Positions 14,667-22,326 of a DNA stretch of 43,439 bases are shown here, in pieces; positions within the stretch are counted from its first letter, which is position 1, and each line of letters starts with the position of its first letter. The position numbers and the translations under genes were made by a program. The notes under the pieces were generated by a model. That model was not told where the DNA came from. It worked only from the letters and a program-made list of their open reading frames with translations, and ran no database searches. The DNA is from Candidatus Acetothermia bacterium (GTDB lineage Bacteria; Bipolaricaulota; Bipolaricaulia; Bipolaricaulales; Bipolaricaulaceae). The stretch spans positions 1-43,439 of the forward strand of contig PWTC01000087.1 in assembly GCA_003563005.1 (NCBI GenBank), read 5' to 3'.

Positions 14667-15955
14667 ACGAGGTCCTCGCGTATGCCGAGCGCCATGGACT
14701 CCAGGCCGAGGTGTACTGGGCGACGCGGAGCCCGTTGAGCACGCGCTACCAGGGGGGGCAGCCCACGGCTGTGATCGACAACAGGGTGGACCAATGCACC
14801 GTGCGTGTGGTGCGTGAGGGAAAACTGGGCGTGGCATGCGGTACACGCCCGACACAGCAGCTTGCGGAGTGGGCTGCGCAGGCGGCTGCAGAGGGGGCGG
14901 ATGCCCCCTTCGGGTTTGCCGAGGAGACTTGCGGACAGGCGGAGGCTGCGGATCCCCCGGAGCGGCCCCACGCGGAGGCGCTGCTCCAGCTGGGCGATAC
15001 GATCCGAGGGTACATCCTCGAGCGGCGCCGTGACCTTGCGCTGGTGGTGGACATCGCTTGCCACGATGAGCACGTGCGTGTCGCCACGACCGAAGGGTTC
15101 TGCGGCCAGGAGCGCGAGTCCTACGTGTCGCTCACGGTGGGAGCACCGTTCGCGCAGTCGGGGACAGGGCTCTGGAAGTCTGCCGTGCATCCGGATGTAG
15201 CACTCGACGCAGCGTCCCTCGCCGAGGAGTTCCTGGAGTGGTACGCCTGGGGAGATCGGGTGGTCACCCCTCCCTCAGGCAGGCTTCCAGTGCTCCTCGC
15301 GCCCGAGGCAGCTTTCCTGTTGGGGTATCCGCTGGGAGCAGCTCTCGCGGGGGACGCCCTGTGGCAGCGTACATCGCCGCTGGAGAGCCGCTTGGGGGAG
15401 CGGGTACTGTGCGAGAACCTGACGGTCTCCGATGCTCCGCTGGATCCCTCCGACCCGCTGGGTCGAACGTTCGACGATGAGGGCACCCTCTGCCGCTCAC
15501 GTGCGCTCGTCGAGCGGGGTGTGCTCAGAGGGTACCTTCTCGATCGAAGGACGGGCGCCTTGCTGGGCCAGGGATCTACGGGGAACGGGTTCAAGCGTGG
15601 GATGTTCGGAGGTGGGCCTTGGGCAGTGCCCACGCCTTGGCCCGCAAGGCTCACCATCCATGAAGGCACGGAGCCGTGGCGGGCCCTCTTGGAGCGGTTG
15701 GACCAAGGGTTGCTCGTCTGCGGAGGGATGGGCTTCCACTCCTCGAACTACCTGCAAGGAAACTTTTCCATCCAGGCGATGGGCTACTACGTCGAGGACG
15801 GTCGAGTCACCGGGCGCCTTACGGGCACCATGCTGGCCGGGAACATCTACGGCGACTTCGTGGGTGTGGAAGTGAGCCAGGAACGCAAGCGGCTGTCGCA
15901 GTTCGTGGCGCCGTACATGCTCATCCCCGAACTCCAGGTAGCGGGCCGGCGCTGA
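14663..15955 (+). CDS. tldE: TldE/PmbA, partner subunit of TldD
   Basis: This 430-residue U62-family protein lacks the HExxxH zinc motif, as expected for the non-catalytic TldE (PmbA) subunit. Family features include the beta-rich segment VRVVREGKLGVACGT and the C-terminal block with GNGFKRGMFG, NYLQGNFSIQAMGYYVEDG and LTGTMLAGNIYGDF. It helps form the enclosed chamber in which TldD cuts peptides. It starts with ATG overlapping the tldD stop. An unknown gene begins 21 nt after its stop and may belong to the same operon. Confidence 0.92.
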   Translation: MNEVLAYAERHGLQAEVYWATRSPLSTRYQGGQPTAVIDNRVDQCTVRVVREGKLGVACGTRPTQQLAEWAAQAAAEGADAPFGFAEETCGQAEAADPPERPHAEALLQLGDTIRGYILERRRDLALVVDIACHDEHVRVATTEGFCGQERESYVSLTVGAPFAQSGTGLWKSAVHPDVALDAASLAEEFLEWYAWGDRVVTPPSGRLPVLLAPEAAFLLGYPLGAALAGDALWQRTSPLESRLGERVLCENLTVSDAPLDPSDPLGRTFDDEGTLCRSRALVERGVLRGYLLDRRTGALLGQGSTGNGFKRGMFGGGPWAVPTPWPARLTIHEGTEPWRALLERLDQGLLVCGGMGFHSSNYLQGNFSIQAMGYYVEDGRVTGRLTGTMLAGNIYGDFVGVEVSQERKRLSQFVAPYMLIPELQVAGRR

Positions 15956-15976
15956 ACGCGCTCAGGTAGGGCCAAC

Positions 15977-16864
15977 ATGAAAATCTCGGACAGAAGAACG
16001 CTGGAATGGTGGGAAGCCCCGGGCATCAACGGCCGGGAGGACTTCGACGAGGAAATCCTGTACCTTGGCAGTCTTGCGGAGGCGCTTCAGGACGTGCCCA
16101 AGTGGGCAATCGCTGTGCGGGATCTCATGCCGCGGTGGGGGTTCGAGCCTTGTGCACATCGTTTTCCCGACGGGCTAGAGCAGGTAGTGACGATGATCGG
16201 GCTGGAGCGAGCGTTTCCTCGGATCGGCGGGTGCGGCGACGTGCCCTTTCCGATCCACCGCGCTCTCGAGTACTGGGGCCGAAGCCTCGTGCGCTGGTCC
16301 CAGAGGGGGCGTGCCAACGGCCCTCTGGCGAACCTCAATGGGGTGTCAGGCTGTGCCCATCCCGAGGCGGCGCTCGCCACGGGTGAGGCGGTGCTCGCCC
16401 TCAGCCGGGGACGCACGGCACTCGACGCCACGCTCGAGGACTGGATCGATCGCGGAAAGGATCCCATGACGCAGTCGATCACCGACGGCGACGACGCACC
16501 GCTCGTACGTGTGCTCCGCCACGCTTGCTGCTTCAACGTGTTCGACAACCTGGCGCATCTGACGCGTGCGTTCGCCCGGGGAGAGACGCCCCAAGTACAG
16601 GTGTGCAGTGCTTCGCTGGCGAATGTTCAGCGACTGGACCCCGATCGGGGGCTCTGGCTCCGGGCGATGGTGCGGGCCCTTGGCCGTTGGATGGAAGGCC
16701 GCCCGCCGAACGACGGTTTCTGTGCTTCCGTGCACGCACGTCTGGGGTCCCAGGATCCCTTGCGCGGATGGCTTGTCGGATCGCTGTACAAGACCCTCAA
16801 GCTCTGGGCCGAGTTCCTCGACCGTGAGTGCGGGCGCCGTCCACGGTACCGTTCCCTCGTCTGA
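15977..16864 (+). CDS. Conserved-looking protein of unknown function
   Basis: I do not recognise this 295-residue protein. It is soluble by appearance, with no signal peptide or membrane helix, rich in Trp, Arg and Leu, and probably mostly helical. It begins MKISDRRTLEWWEAPG and has notable stretches RIGGCGDVPFPIHRALEYWGR, CAHPEAALATGEAVLALSRGRTALD and HACCFNVFDNLAHLTRAF. Several cysteines and histidines are scattered but form no clear metal motif. The ATG has AGGTAGGG 6-13 nt upstream. It is 21 nt after tldE and 38 nt before upp, which has its own promoter, so it is probably the last gene of the tldD-tldE operon. GC and codon use look like its neighbours. Confidence 0.7.
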   Translation: MKISDRRTLEWWEAPGINGREDFDEEILYLGSLAEALQDVPKWAIAVRDLMPRWGFEPCAHRFPDGLEQVVTMIGLERAFPRIGGCGDVPFPIHRALEYWGRSLVRWSQRGRANGPLANLNGVSGCAHPEAALATGEAVLALSRGRTALDATLEDWIDRGKDPMTQSITDGDDAPLVRVLRHACCFNVFDNLAHLTRAFARGETPQVQVCSASLANVQRLDPDRGLWLRAMVRALGRWMEGRPPNDGFCASVHARLGSQDPLRGWLVGSLYKTLKLWAEFLDRECGRRPRYRSLV

Positions 16865-16866
16865 TG

Positions 16867-16894
16867 TTGCACCTGCCGAGCGAGCGAGTACCCT
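16867..16894 (+). promoter_or_regulatory. upp promoter, leaderless type
   Basis: TTGCAC (16867-16872), 16 nt, TACCCT (16889-16894), then 8 nt to the upp ATG. No ribosome site lies between, so the RNA probably starts at or next to the start codon. Confidence 0.5.
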
Positions 16895-16902
16895 AGCCCG
16901 TC

Positions 16903-17526
16903 ATGAACGGACTCGTCATCGTACAGCATCCACTGATCCAGGCGAAGCTCACCAAGCTGCGTGATGGAGCCACGGATAGGCTCCAGTTCAGGCACATCCT
17001 TGAAGAGTTGACGGCACTCATGGTCTACGAGATCACACGCACCTTCCCTGTCCGCCCAGTCCAGGTGAGCTCGCCGCTGGAGCGCACGGAGGGCCATGAG
17101 CTCGCCCGACCGGTGGTGCTCGTCCCCATACTCCGGGCAGGCATCGTGATGCTCGACGGTGTGCTGTCGCTGATCCCGAACGCCCGTGTCGGACACATCG
17201 GGATGTTCCGGGATCCCCAGACACTGGAGCCGGTCGAATACTACGTCAAGCTTCCGCCTAACCTGGCCGAGGCCTTGGTCATCATTGTGGATCCCATGCT
17301 CGCCACAGGCGGGTCAGCGATCCGCGCCACAACGCTCGTGCGCTCCCGAGGCGCATCGGACATCAAGTTCTTGTGTACGGTCGCAGCCCCCGAGGGGGTG
17401 TCACGTTTTCGCGAGGCGCATCCTGACGTGCCGATCTACACGGCGGCGTTGGACCGTCAGCTGAACGACCATGGCTATATCCTTCCAGGGCTTGGCGATG
17501 CGGGAGATCGACTGTTCGGTACATGA
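16903..17526 (+). CDS. upp: Uracil phosphoribosyltransferase
   Basis: This 207-residue enzyme converts uracil and PRPP to UMP (pyrimidine salvage). It shows the family hallmarks: VPILRAGIVMLDG, the PRPP-binding loop IIVDPMLATGGSA (about residues 126-138), and the uracil-binding C-terminus ALDRQLNDHGYILPGLGDAGDRLFGT. Length is normal. The ATG has no Shine-Dalgarno site and lies 8 nt after a -10 box, which suggests leaderless translation. The fabG-type gene follows 17 nt after the stop, with its own strong ribosome site. Confidence 0.96.
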   Translation: MNGLVIVQHPLIQAKLTKLRDGATDRLQFRHILEELTALMVYEITRTFPVRPVQVSSPLERTEGHELARPVVLVPILRAGIVMLDGVLSLIPNARVGHIGMFRDPQTLEPVEYYVKLPPNLAEALVIIVDPMLATGGSAIRATTLVRSRGASDIKFLCTVAAPEGVSRFREAHPDVPIYTAALDRQLNDHGYILPGLGDAGDRLFGT

Positions 17527-17543
17527 ACGACGAAGGAGGACCC

Positions 17544-18281
17544 ATGCGACGGTGTGCGCTTATCACGGGTGGATCACGAGGGATCGGGGCGGCAGCGGCT
17601 CGGAGGCTGGCCCAGATCGGGTACGATGTGGCGCTCACCTACCGTACCCAGCGGCTTCAGGCTGAGGAGGTCGCCGCGGAGGTAGAGCGCCTTGGGAGGC
17701 GGGCCATCGTTATCGAGGCCGATCTGGCCGATCCCGAACAGGCAAGGGCGCTGGTGCGCGAAGGTGCCGAGGCTTTGGGTGGGCTCGATGCGCTCGTCAA
17801 CAACGCGGGCTACGTGCAACGCATGGACTGGCAAGACATCTCCCTGGAGGACTGGGACCGTATGCTACGGGTGGCGCTCACCGCGCCGTTTCTGTGTGCG
17901 CAGGTCGCCGCTCCGTACATGAAAGATGCGGGCTTCGGAAGGATTGTGAACGTGGCTTCGCTGCGCGCGCAGACCGGGGCGCCGCACGGGGCGCACTACG
18001 CAGCCGCGAAAGCTGGCTTGCTGGGGCTCACACGGTCCCTGGCCATGGCGCTCGCGCCGAGTGGGATCACGGTGAATGCTGTATGCCCCGGCTACACGGC
18101 TACGGACATCAACCGAGAAGCGTTGACGACGAAACCCGAGGCCATCACACGACAGATCCCGCTGGGGAGGGCGGCGGAGCCGGACGAAATCGCTGCAGTC
18201 ATCGCGTTCTTGTGCTCCGAGAGTGCCGGGTACATCACCGGGCACACGCTCAACGCCAACGGCGGCATGTTCCTCTCCTGA
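17544..18281 (+). CDS. fabG: 3-oxoacyl-ACP reductase-like SDR (FabG family)
   Basis: This 245-residue short-chain dehydrogenase has the NAD(P)-binding TGGSRGIG, then NNAG, catalytic Ser in NVASLRAQ, and the YxxxK pair in HYAAAKAG. The C-terminus (GHTLNANGGM) resembles FabG, where the motif is usually G..L.VDGG. FabG reduces 3-oxoacyl-ACP in fatty acid elongation, but SDR proteins are numerous and the substrate here is not certain. The ATG at 17544 is preferred because GAAGGAGG lies 5 nt before it; an ATG at 17523 overlapping the upp stop lacks such a site. The next gene begins 7 nt downstream. Confidence 0.82.
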   Translation: MRRCALITGGSRGIGAAAARRLAQIGYDVALTYRTQRLQAEEVAAEVERLGRRAIVIEADLADPEQARALVREGAEALGGLDALVNNAGYVQRMDWQDISLEDWDRMLRVALTAPFLCAQVAAPYMKDAGFGRIVNVASLRAQTGAPHGAHYAAAKAGLLGLTRSLAMALAPSGITVNAVCPGYTATDINREALTTKPEAITRQIPLGRAAEPDEIAAVIAFLCSESAGYITGHTLNANGGMFLS

Positions 18282-18288
18282 GCCGATC

Positions 18289-19083
18289 GTGCGCTACGGA
18301 CTGACGGCGTTTCTCGGCCCGTACCCCGACCCGCGGGGATGGGTGGAACTGGCGAGAGAACTCGGCCTCAGGGCGATCGAGCTGCGTGCCGAGCCTGGCT
18401 TCGCCCATCCGGACGAACTCGGCACCGGCGACCGCCGCTGGCTGCGGCGCGTCCTGGCAGGACTGGAGGTCTCCCTGCACGTCGCGCTCCACGACCTCAA
18501 CCCGGCGAGCCTTGTTCCCCGTGTGGCAACGGCAAGCGTGGCAGAGATCTCGTCCTGTATCGACCTTGCTGCTGACCTGGGTGCGGGTGTGCTTGTGCTC
18601 CATCCCGGCTATGTTCCGGAGGATCAACCGAGCTCCTACCGTGGCCGTGCGGAGGCGCAGATGGCCTTCGCCCTCCAGGTTCTGGCGGATAAGGCACACC
18701 GCCATGGTGTCCGGCTCGCTCTGGAGAACAAGCAACGAGGCCGGGGCGATCACTTCGTGCACACGGCCGACCAGCATGCGGCCTGGATCGACCGTGTCCC
18801 CGGGCTCACGGCCTGCGTCGATGTGGGCCATCTCCATACTCTGGGGCTGGATCCGCAGGTCTACCTGCGCTTTATGGGGGGGCGTGTGGCACACGTGCAC
18901 CTTCATGACAACCGTGGCGCGCACGACGAACACCTTGCCTTGGGCGACGGCACCGTGCCCTGGCCACAGGTCTTCGCCTCGCTTGATGAGCTCGGCTACG
19001 AGGGGACCTCGGTGCTCGAGCTGCCGACGCCCGAGGCGGTGCGGACCAGCCTGCAGCGGCTGTCCGCGTGGGGGGGACGATGA
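18289..19083 (+). CDS. Sugar phosphate isomerase/epimerase-like TIM barrel
   Basis: This 264-residue protein is of the xylose isomerase-like TIM barrel / AP endonuclease 2 superfamily. Metal-binding acidic and His residues are recognisable: LVLHPGY, RLALENKQ (Glu), TACVDVGHLH (Asp, His), VAHVHLHDN (His, Asp) and a final SVLELPT (Glu). Members include sugar isomerases, inositol enzymes and endonuclease IV; the exact reaction is unknown. The GTG start at 18289 begins MRYGLTAFLG, right at the first barrel strand, 7 nt after the fabG stop. Its TGA overlaps the ATG of the MFS gene, so the barrel enzyme and the transporter are probably made together and may share a substrate pathway. Confidence 0.8.
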   Translation: MRYGLTAFLGPYPDPRGWVELARELGLRAIELRAEPGFAHPDELGTGDRRWLRRVLAGLEVSLHVALHDLNPASLVPRVATASVAEISSCIDLAADLGAGVLVLHPGYVPEDQPSSYRGRAEAQMAFALQVLADKAHRHGVRLALENKQRGRGDHFVHTADQHAAWIDRVPGLTACVDVGHLHTLGLDPQVYLRFMGGRVAHVHLHDNRGAHDEHLALGDGTVPWPQVFASLDELGYEGTSVLELPTPEAVRTSLQRLSAWGGR

Positions 19084-20372
19084 ACAGCCGTCGTTGGTAC
19101 TGGTCCTTCTTCGCCGCCAACTCCGTGGCCGGTGCGGCCTCTCCGCTGCTGCCGCTCTACCTCTATCACCTGGGGGGGAGCGCCAGCGATGTGGGCATCA
19201 TGGTCAGTTTCGCCAGTGCCGTGGGCGTCGTGGCCAGCCTTGCGTGGGGGAAGCTTGCCGACCGCACCCAGCGCCGCCGTCCGCTGGTGCTGGTGAGCTT
19301 CGCAGGACTCGCCGTGGCCTACGCGGGACTGCCCTTCGCCGCGCATGCGCAGCATCTGATCTACCTCAACGCTTGCGTGAGCGCGATGTGGATGGCCAGT
19401 GTGACCGTGTCCGTCCTTCTGATCATGGAGTCGAACCCGCGGGTGGACTGGGAACGAGAGATCGGACGCTTCAACGTCTACAACGGTCTGGGTTGGACGA
19501 TCGGTCTGGCGTTGGGCGCGGGTTGGACGAGCCTCATGCTCCCGTTCGTCGGCGAAGGGTGGGGGTTGCGATCGCTCGGCGCGCTCATCGCGGCGATAGC
19601 GGCCGGCGCGGCGCTGCTGGCCGCGCTGTGGCTGCAGGAGTCGCAGATGCGGCTCGAGAGCCGGTCGTTCCGAGGCCTGGCGATCACGGTCGGCACGTTC
19701 CTGTTCGAGCGCTTCCGCTACGCGCCGGCGCACCTCTACCATCTGCTCAGCCCGGCGCAACTGCTAAGGTTTCTGCAAGGAAAGTCACCGCTGGGGCCTG
19801 ACCTCGTGCTCTGGTACTACGGTGCGCTGCTTGCCTTCACTGGCTTTGCCATGGTGTTCGTCCCGCTGCCGGTCTTCTTGCGAGGCCCGCTGGGCTGGCG
19901 CAGCGAGTTCGTCTACCTCGCTTACCTGGCACATCACTCCGTGAGTGTGCTCGCCTTTGCCTGGGCGCAGAGAGCCGTCGCGCAGTGGGGACACCGGGCC
20001 GCGGTGGGGTTCGCCCTGTTCGTGCGGGCACTCGTGTTCGGCCTGTGGGCGCTCGTGGGCACGGTGCTGCCTGGTTGGACGGTGTTCATCCTGTTCCCAC
20101 TGGCGGGCATCACCTGGTCCTTCTTCCAGCTCTCGTCCACGGCGGTGGTGTCCCGTCTGGCGCCGGTCGGGCTCAAGGGGCAGTCACTGGGGATCTACAA
20201 CGCGCTGGCTGGCATCGGGAATGTCACAGGGGCGCTGACGGGAGGTTTCCTCGCCGAGTTCCTGGGGTTTCAGGCATCGTTCTTTGCCGGCGGCGCTCTG
20301 GTACTGCTGTCGCTGCCGATTCTTCTCGTCGAGGGACGGCCGCTGCCTGCGGAGGACCAGGCACCCAACTAG
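19080..20372 (+). CDS. MFS transporter (MFS2)
   Basis: This 430-residue, 12-helix major facilitator begins MNSRRWYWSFFAANSVAGAA and has the loop GKLADRTQRRRPLV after helix 2. It has a larger cytoplasmic middle loop with a helical insert (about residues 185-240). The substrate is unknown. The ATG at 19080 overlaps the TGA of the TIM-barrel gene (ATGA) and follows a run of seven Gs that can act as ribosome site. It is the last gene of the upp-fabG run, followed by a stem-loop. Confidence 0.87.
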   Translation: MNSRRWYWSFFAANSVAGAASPLLPLYLYHLGGSASDVGIMVSFASAVGVVASLAWGKLADRTQRRRPLVLVSFAGLAVAYAGLPFAAHAQHLIYLNACVSAMWMASVTVSVLLIMESNPRVDWEREIGRFNVYNGLGWTIGLALGAGWTSLMLPFVGEGWGLRSLGALIAAIAAGAALLAALWLQESQMRLESRSFRGLAITVGTFLFERFRYAPAHLYHLLSPAQLLRFLQGKSPLGPDLVLWYYGALLAFTGFAMVFVPLPVFLRGPLGWRSEFVYLAYLAHHSVSVLAFAWAQRAVAQWGHRAAVGFALFVRALVFGLWALVGTVLPGWTVFILFPLAGITWSFFQLSSTAVVSRLAPVGLKGQSLGIYNALAGIGNVTGALTGGFLAEFLGFQASFFAGGALVLLSLPILLVEGRPLPAEDQAPN

Positions 20373-20377
20373 GGACA

Positions 20378-20406
20378 CGGGCCCCTCGGCGGTTGCCACG
20401 GGCCCG
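20378..20406 (+). terminator. Stem-loop after MFS2
   Basis: CGGGCCC (20378-20384) pairs with GGGCCCG (20400-20406), with an inner GGC/GCC pair around a GGTT loop. It starts 6 nt after the MFS2 stop. There is no U-tract, so termination is inferred from position and stability only. Confidence 0.4.
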
Positions 20407-20436
20407 CGTTCGTTCGTCGCCTGGAGCTCGGCTGTG

Positions 20437-20465
20437 GGCGGGCACGGACATGCCTGTGCCGCGCC
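20437..20465. terminator. Stem-loop between convergent MFS2 and rpmF
   Basis: GGCG-GGCAC (20437-20445) pairs with GTGCC and CGCC (up to 20465), with small bulges and an ACATG loop. It lies 6 nt beyond the rpmF stop on the minus strand and could end that transcript. There is no clear U-tract. Confidence 0.35.
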
Positions 20466-20471
20466 TCAGGA

Positions 20472-20663
20472 CTAGCTCTTCTTCTCTTTGATCTCGAGGA
20501 TGGGCATGCCGTTGTAGTAACCGCAGTGCGGGCACACCCGATGGGGCAGCCGAAGCTCGTGACACTGGGGGCACGCCCCCGCACGCACCATGTGCGCGGC
20601 CCAGTGGGCGCGCCGCGTGCGGACCTCGCGATGCGATCGTCGTGACTGGGGAACACCTGCCAT
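20472..20663 (-). CDS. rpmF: Ribosomal protein L32
   Basis: This 63-residue protein begins MAGVPQSRRSHREVRTRRAHW, matching the basic N-terminus of L32 (MAVPKRKTSKSRR...). It has a four-cysteine zinc ribbon: CPQC and CPHC around a VRAGACPQCHELRLPHRVCPHCG-type core. The C-terminal YYNGMPILEI is also typical. It is a structural protein of the large ribosomal subunit. An AAGGAGG site sits 6 nt before the ATG. It is the last gene of the tRNA-RNaseH-like-dtd run. Confidence 0.95.
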   Translation of the reverse strand: MAGVPQSRRSHREVRTRRAHWAAHMVRAGACPQCHELRLPHRVCPHCGYYNGMPILEIKEKKS

Positions 20664-20684
20664 GTCGACCTCCTTAGCCGGGGG

Positions 20685-21134
20685 CTATTGTCCCGTCTGT
20701 CGCTCGAGAATCAAGGTCACCGGGCCGTCGTTGACGAGGTCCACCTCCATCATCGCTCCGAACTGGCCGGTGTGGACGGGGACGCCCTGCTCCCGGAGGA
20801 GCGCGACGAACCTGGCGAACGACGTGCAGGCCTCCTCGGGTGGTGCGGCGCCGTTAAAACTGGGTCGCAGCCCTTTGTGGCAGGATCCGTAGAGGGTGAA
20901 CTGGGGCACGCACAGGATCGCTCCTCCTACATCCAGGATCGAACGGTTCATCTTCCCTGCGTCGTCCCGGAACACGCGCAGATGCGAGGTTTTGTGTGCC
21001 CAGAAGGCGAGTTCCTCTTCCGCATCGCCCATCCCGACGGCAACCAGTAGCACGAGTCCCGGGCCGATCGCTCCCACCGAGTGGCCGGCGACGCGCACCT
21101 CGGCACGCGTCACGCGCTGGAGGACGATGCGCAC
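20685..21134 (-). CDS. dtd: D-aminoacyl-tRNA deacylase
   Basis: This 149-residue enzyme hydrolyses D-amino acids (and glycine) mischarged on tRNA. It has the two active-site motifs at the same numbers as the E. coli protein: residues 77-81, here PQFTL instead of the usual SQFTL, and the Gly-cisPro motif NDGPVT (G137, P138). The block KGLRPSF is conserved. The Ser-to-Pro change at residue 77 is unusual. The start is GTG at 21134, 4 nt after the stop of the RNase H-like gene, with a GAGG next to it. Confidence 0.93.
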   Translation of the reverse strand: MRIVLQRVTRAEVRVAGHSVGAIGPGLVLLVAVGMGDAEEELAFWAHKTSHLRVFRDDAGKMNRSILDVGGAILCVPQFTLYGSCHKGLRPSFNGAAPPEEACTSFARFVALLREQGVPVHTGQFGAMMEVDLVNDGPVTLILERQTGQ

Positions 21135-21138
21135 GGCC

Positions 21139-21663
21139 TCAGGGCCCTCTCGGGCGCAGCGAACGGATGTGGGTCAGCGCGTTACGCAGCTGCTCCACTG
21201 GGAGTTCACGCAGCAGTGCCTCAGCCTGCGCACACAACGTGCGGCGCTCTCGTTCCTCGCGGAGTTGCTCGCGAAAGGCCTGCTCGGTGAGGCGCCGCGC
21301 GGCACTGTTGGCATCGCGTTCGATGTGGTTCACGCGCCACTTGGGAAGCTGCTCTAGAAGTCCGCGGGCGATCAGGTTGAGGTGTTGCAGATGGGGCTCA
21401 CGTGTATGCCGAAGCCCGTTGACCTGGTTGGCCACCAGATGGTTGTCCGTCAGGAAGACGGCTTCCTCCGGGTTGTGGGCGAGGGACCGCCGGATGCCTT
21501 CGATCAGGGCCTTGTAGGCGGCGACATTGTTCGTCGCACGCCCGATGCGCTGACCCCATTCCTCCACCACCACGCCATGCTCATCGGTGAGCACGAGGCC
21601 CACCGCCGCCTGGCCGGGATTGCCCCTCGAACCACCGTCTACGTGCACGAACAGCTTGGTCAT
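21139..21663 (-). CDS. RNase H-fold protein, probably catalytically inactive
   Basis: This 174-residue protein has an N-terminal RNase HI fold of the short, YpdQ/archaeal type: LFVHVDGGSRGNPG (Asp9 kept), TNNVAAYKALIEG, LTDNHLVANQ (Asp73 kept), RDANSAARRL. In active members the second motif reads NNxAEY and the last N..AD.LA. Here Glu is Ala49 and Asp is Arg123, so two of the four metal-binding acids are missing. A helical, Arg/Glu-rich tail of about 45 residues follows. It may bind RNA or RNA/DNA hybrids without cutting them. The ATG is only 6 nt (CAGGGG) after the 3' end of a tRNA gene; dtd follows 4 nt downstream. Confidence 0.8.
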   Translation of the reverse strand: MTKLFVHVDGGSRGNPGQAAVGLVLTDEHGVVVEEWGQRIGRATNNVAAYKALIEGIRRSLAHNPEEAVFLTDNHLVANQVNGLRHTREPHLQHLNLIARGLLEQLPKWRVNHIERDANSAARRLTEQAFREQLREERERRTLCAQAEALLRELPVEQLRNALTHIRSLRPRGP

Positions 21664-21669
21664 CCCCTG

Positions 21670-21741
21670 TGGGCCCGGCAGGGTTTGAACCTGCGACCGA
21701 CCGGTTATGAGCCGGCTGCTCTACCCCTGAGCTACGGGCCC
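21670..21741 (-). tRNA. tRNA with CAU anticodon (elongator Met, or Ile2)
   Basis: A 72-nt cloverleaf reads from 21741 to 21670: acceptor GGGCCCG pairing with CGGGCCC, D arm GCTC/GAGC with loop AGGGGTA, anticodon arm GCCGG/CCGGT with loop CTCATAA (anticodon CAT), T arm GCAGG/CCTGC with loop TTCAAAC, discriminator A. CCA is not encoded. The first acceptor pair is G-C, unlike the mismatched pair of initiator tRNA, so it is elongator Met or the CAU-Ile tRNA modified by TilS. Confidence 0.95.
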
Positions 21742-21750
21742 GAGCATCTC

Positions 21751-21779
21751 ATGATAGCCCCGGGCTTGCGGAGGAACAA
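21751..21779 (-). promoter_or_regulatory. Promoter of the tRNA-RNaseH-like-dtd-rpmF unit
   Basis: On the minus strand TTGTTC (21779-21774), 17 nt, TATCAT (21756-21751); the tRNA begins 9 nt after the -10 box. It would drive the tRNA and probably the three genes behind it. Confidence 0.6.
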
Positions 21780-21840
21780 ACGCCATGCCGAGCGCGGACT
21801 CCGCAGCCGTCCCACGACACGGGGCCGTGGCGAGCGATCT

Positions 21841-22326
21841 TCACCTGCGCCCGCAGACGCGTTCTGCGCGCCGCATGAGGCGTGTGAACCAGTGTTCGCG
21901 CGGGTTCAGTGGGGACACGAGAACGGCGTGCATGCCGGCCAGGTGCGCGCCCAGCACGTCAGTGAAGAGCTGATCGCCGATCACGATGCCCTCCTGCGGT
22001 CTGGCGCCCAGCAAGAGGCACGCGCGGCGAAAGGCGCCGGGCAGGGGCTTCCGCGCCCGGAAGATCACGGGGATCCCCAGCATGGCCAGTTGCCGGCGTA
22101 CCTCGCTGCGTCGACGGGGAAGGGCGTTCGACACAACGGCTAGGCGGAAGCCACGGGACTTGAGCTCTGCAAGGAGGGAGGCAGTCTGGGGGTCGAGCGC
22201 CCCCCCCCACAAGGTCAGTGTGTTGTCGAGGTCGAAGAGGAGCGCGTGAAGCCCTGCCGAGCGCAGTGCAACGAAATCGATGTCTCCGACAGTGTTCGCC
22301 GTAGTGTAGGCTCGCAGCCAGCTCAC
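21841..22326 (-). CDS. YqeG-type HAD phosphatase
   Basis: This 161-residue HAD IIIA phosphatase of the YqeG/GEP4 type has motif I LLFDLDNTL (DxDNT), motif II AVVSNA, Lys in RKPLPGAF, and motif IV IGDQLFTDVLGA. The ending PLNPREHWFTRLMRR resembles YqeG. Eukaryotic GEP4 dephosphorylates phosphatidylglycerol phosphate; the bacterial role is uncertain. pgsA is in this window but not next to it. The GTG start overlaps the TGA of the preceding small gene (GTGA). It is the last gene of the rny operon. Confidence 0.88.
   Translation of the reverse strand: MSWLRAYTTANTVGDIDFVALRSAGLHALLFDLDNTLTLWGGALDPQTASLLAELKSRGFRLAVVSNALPRRRSEVRRQLAMLGIPVIFRARKPLPGAFRRACLLLGARPQEGIVIGDQLFTDVLGAHLAGMHAVLVSPLNPREHWFTRLMRRAERVCGRR

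Noticed and set aside
21670-21741. Initiator tRNA-Met
   Set aside because: The first acceptor pair is G-C and the anticodon stem lacks the three G-C pairs GGG/CCC of initiators.
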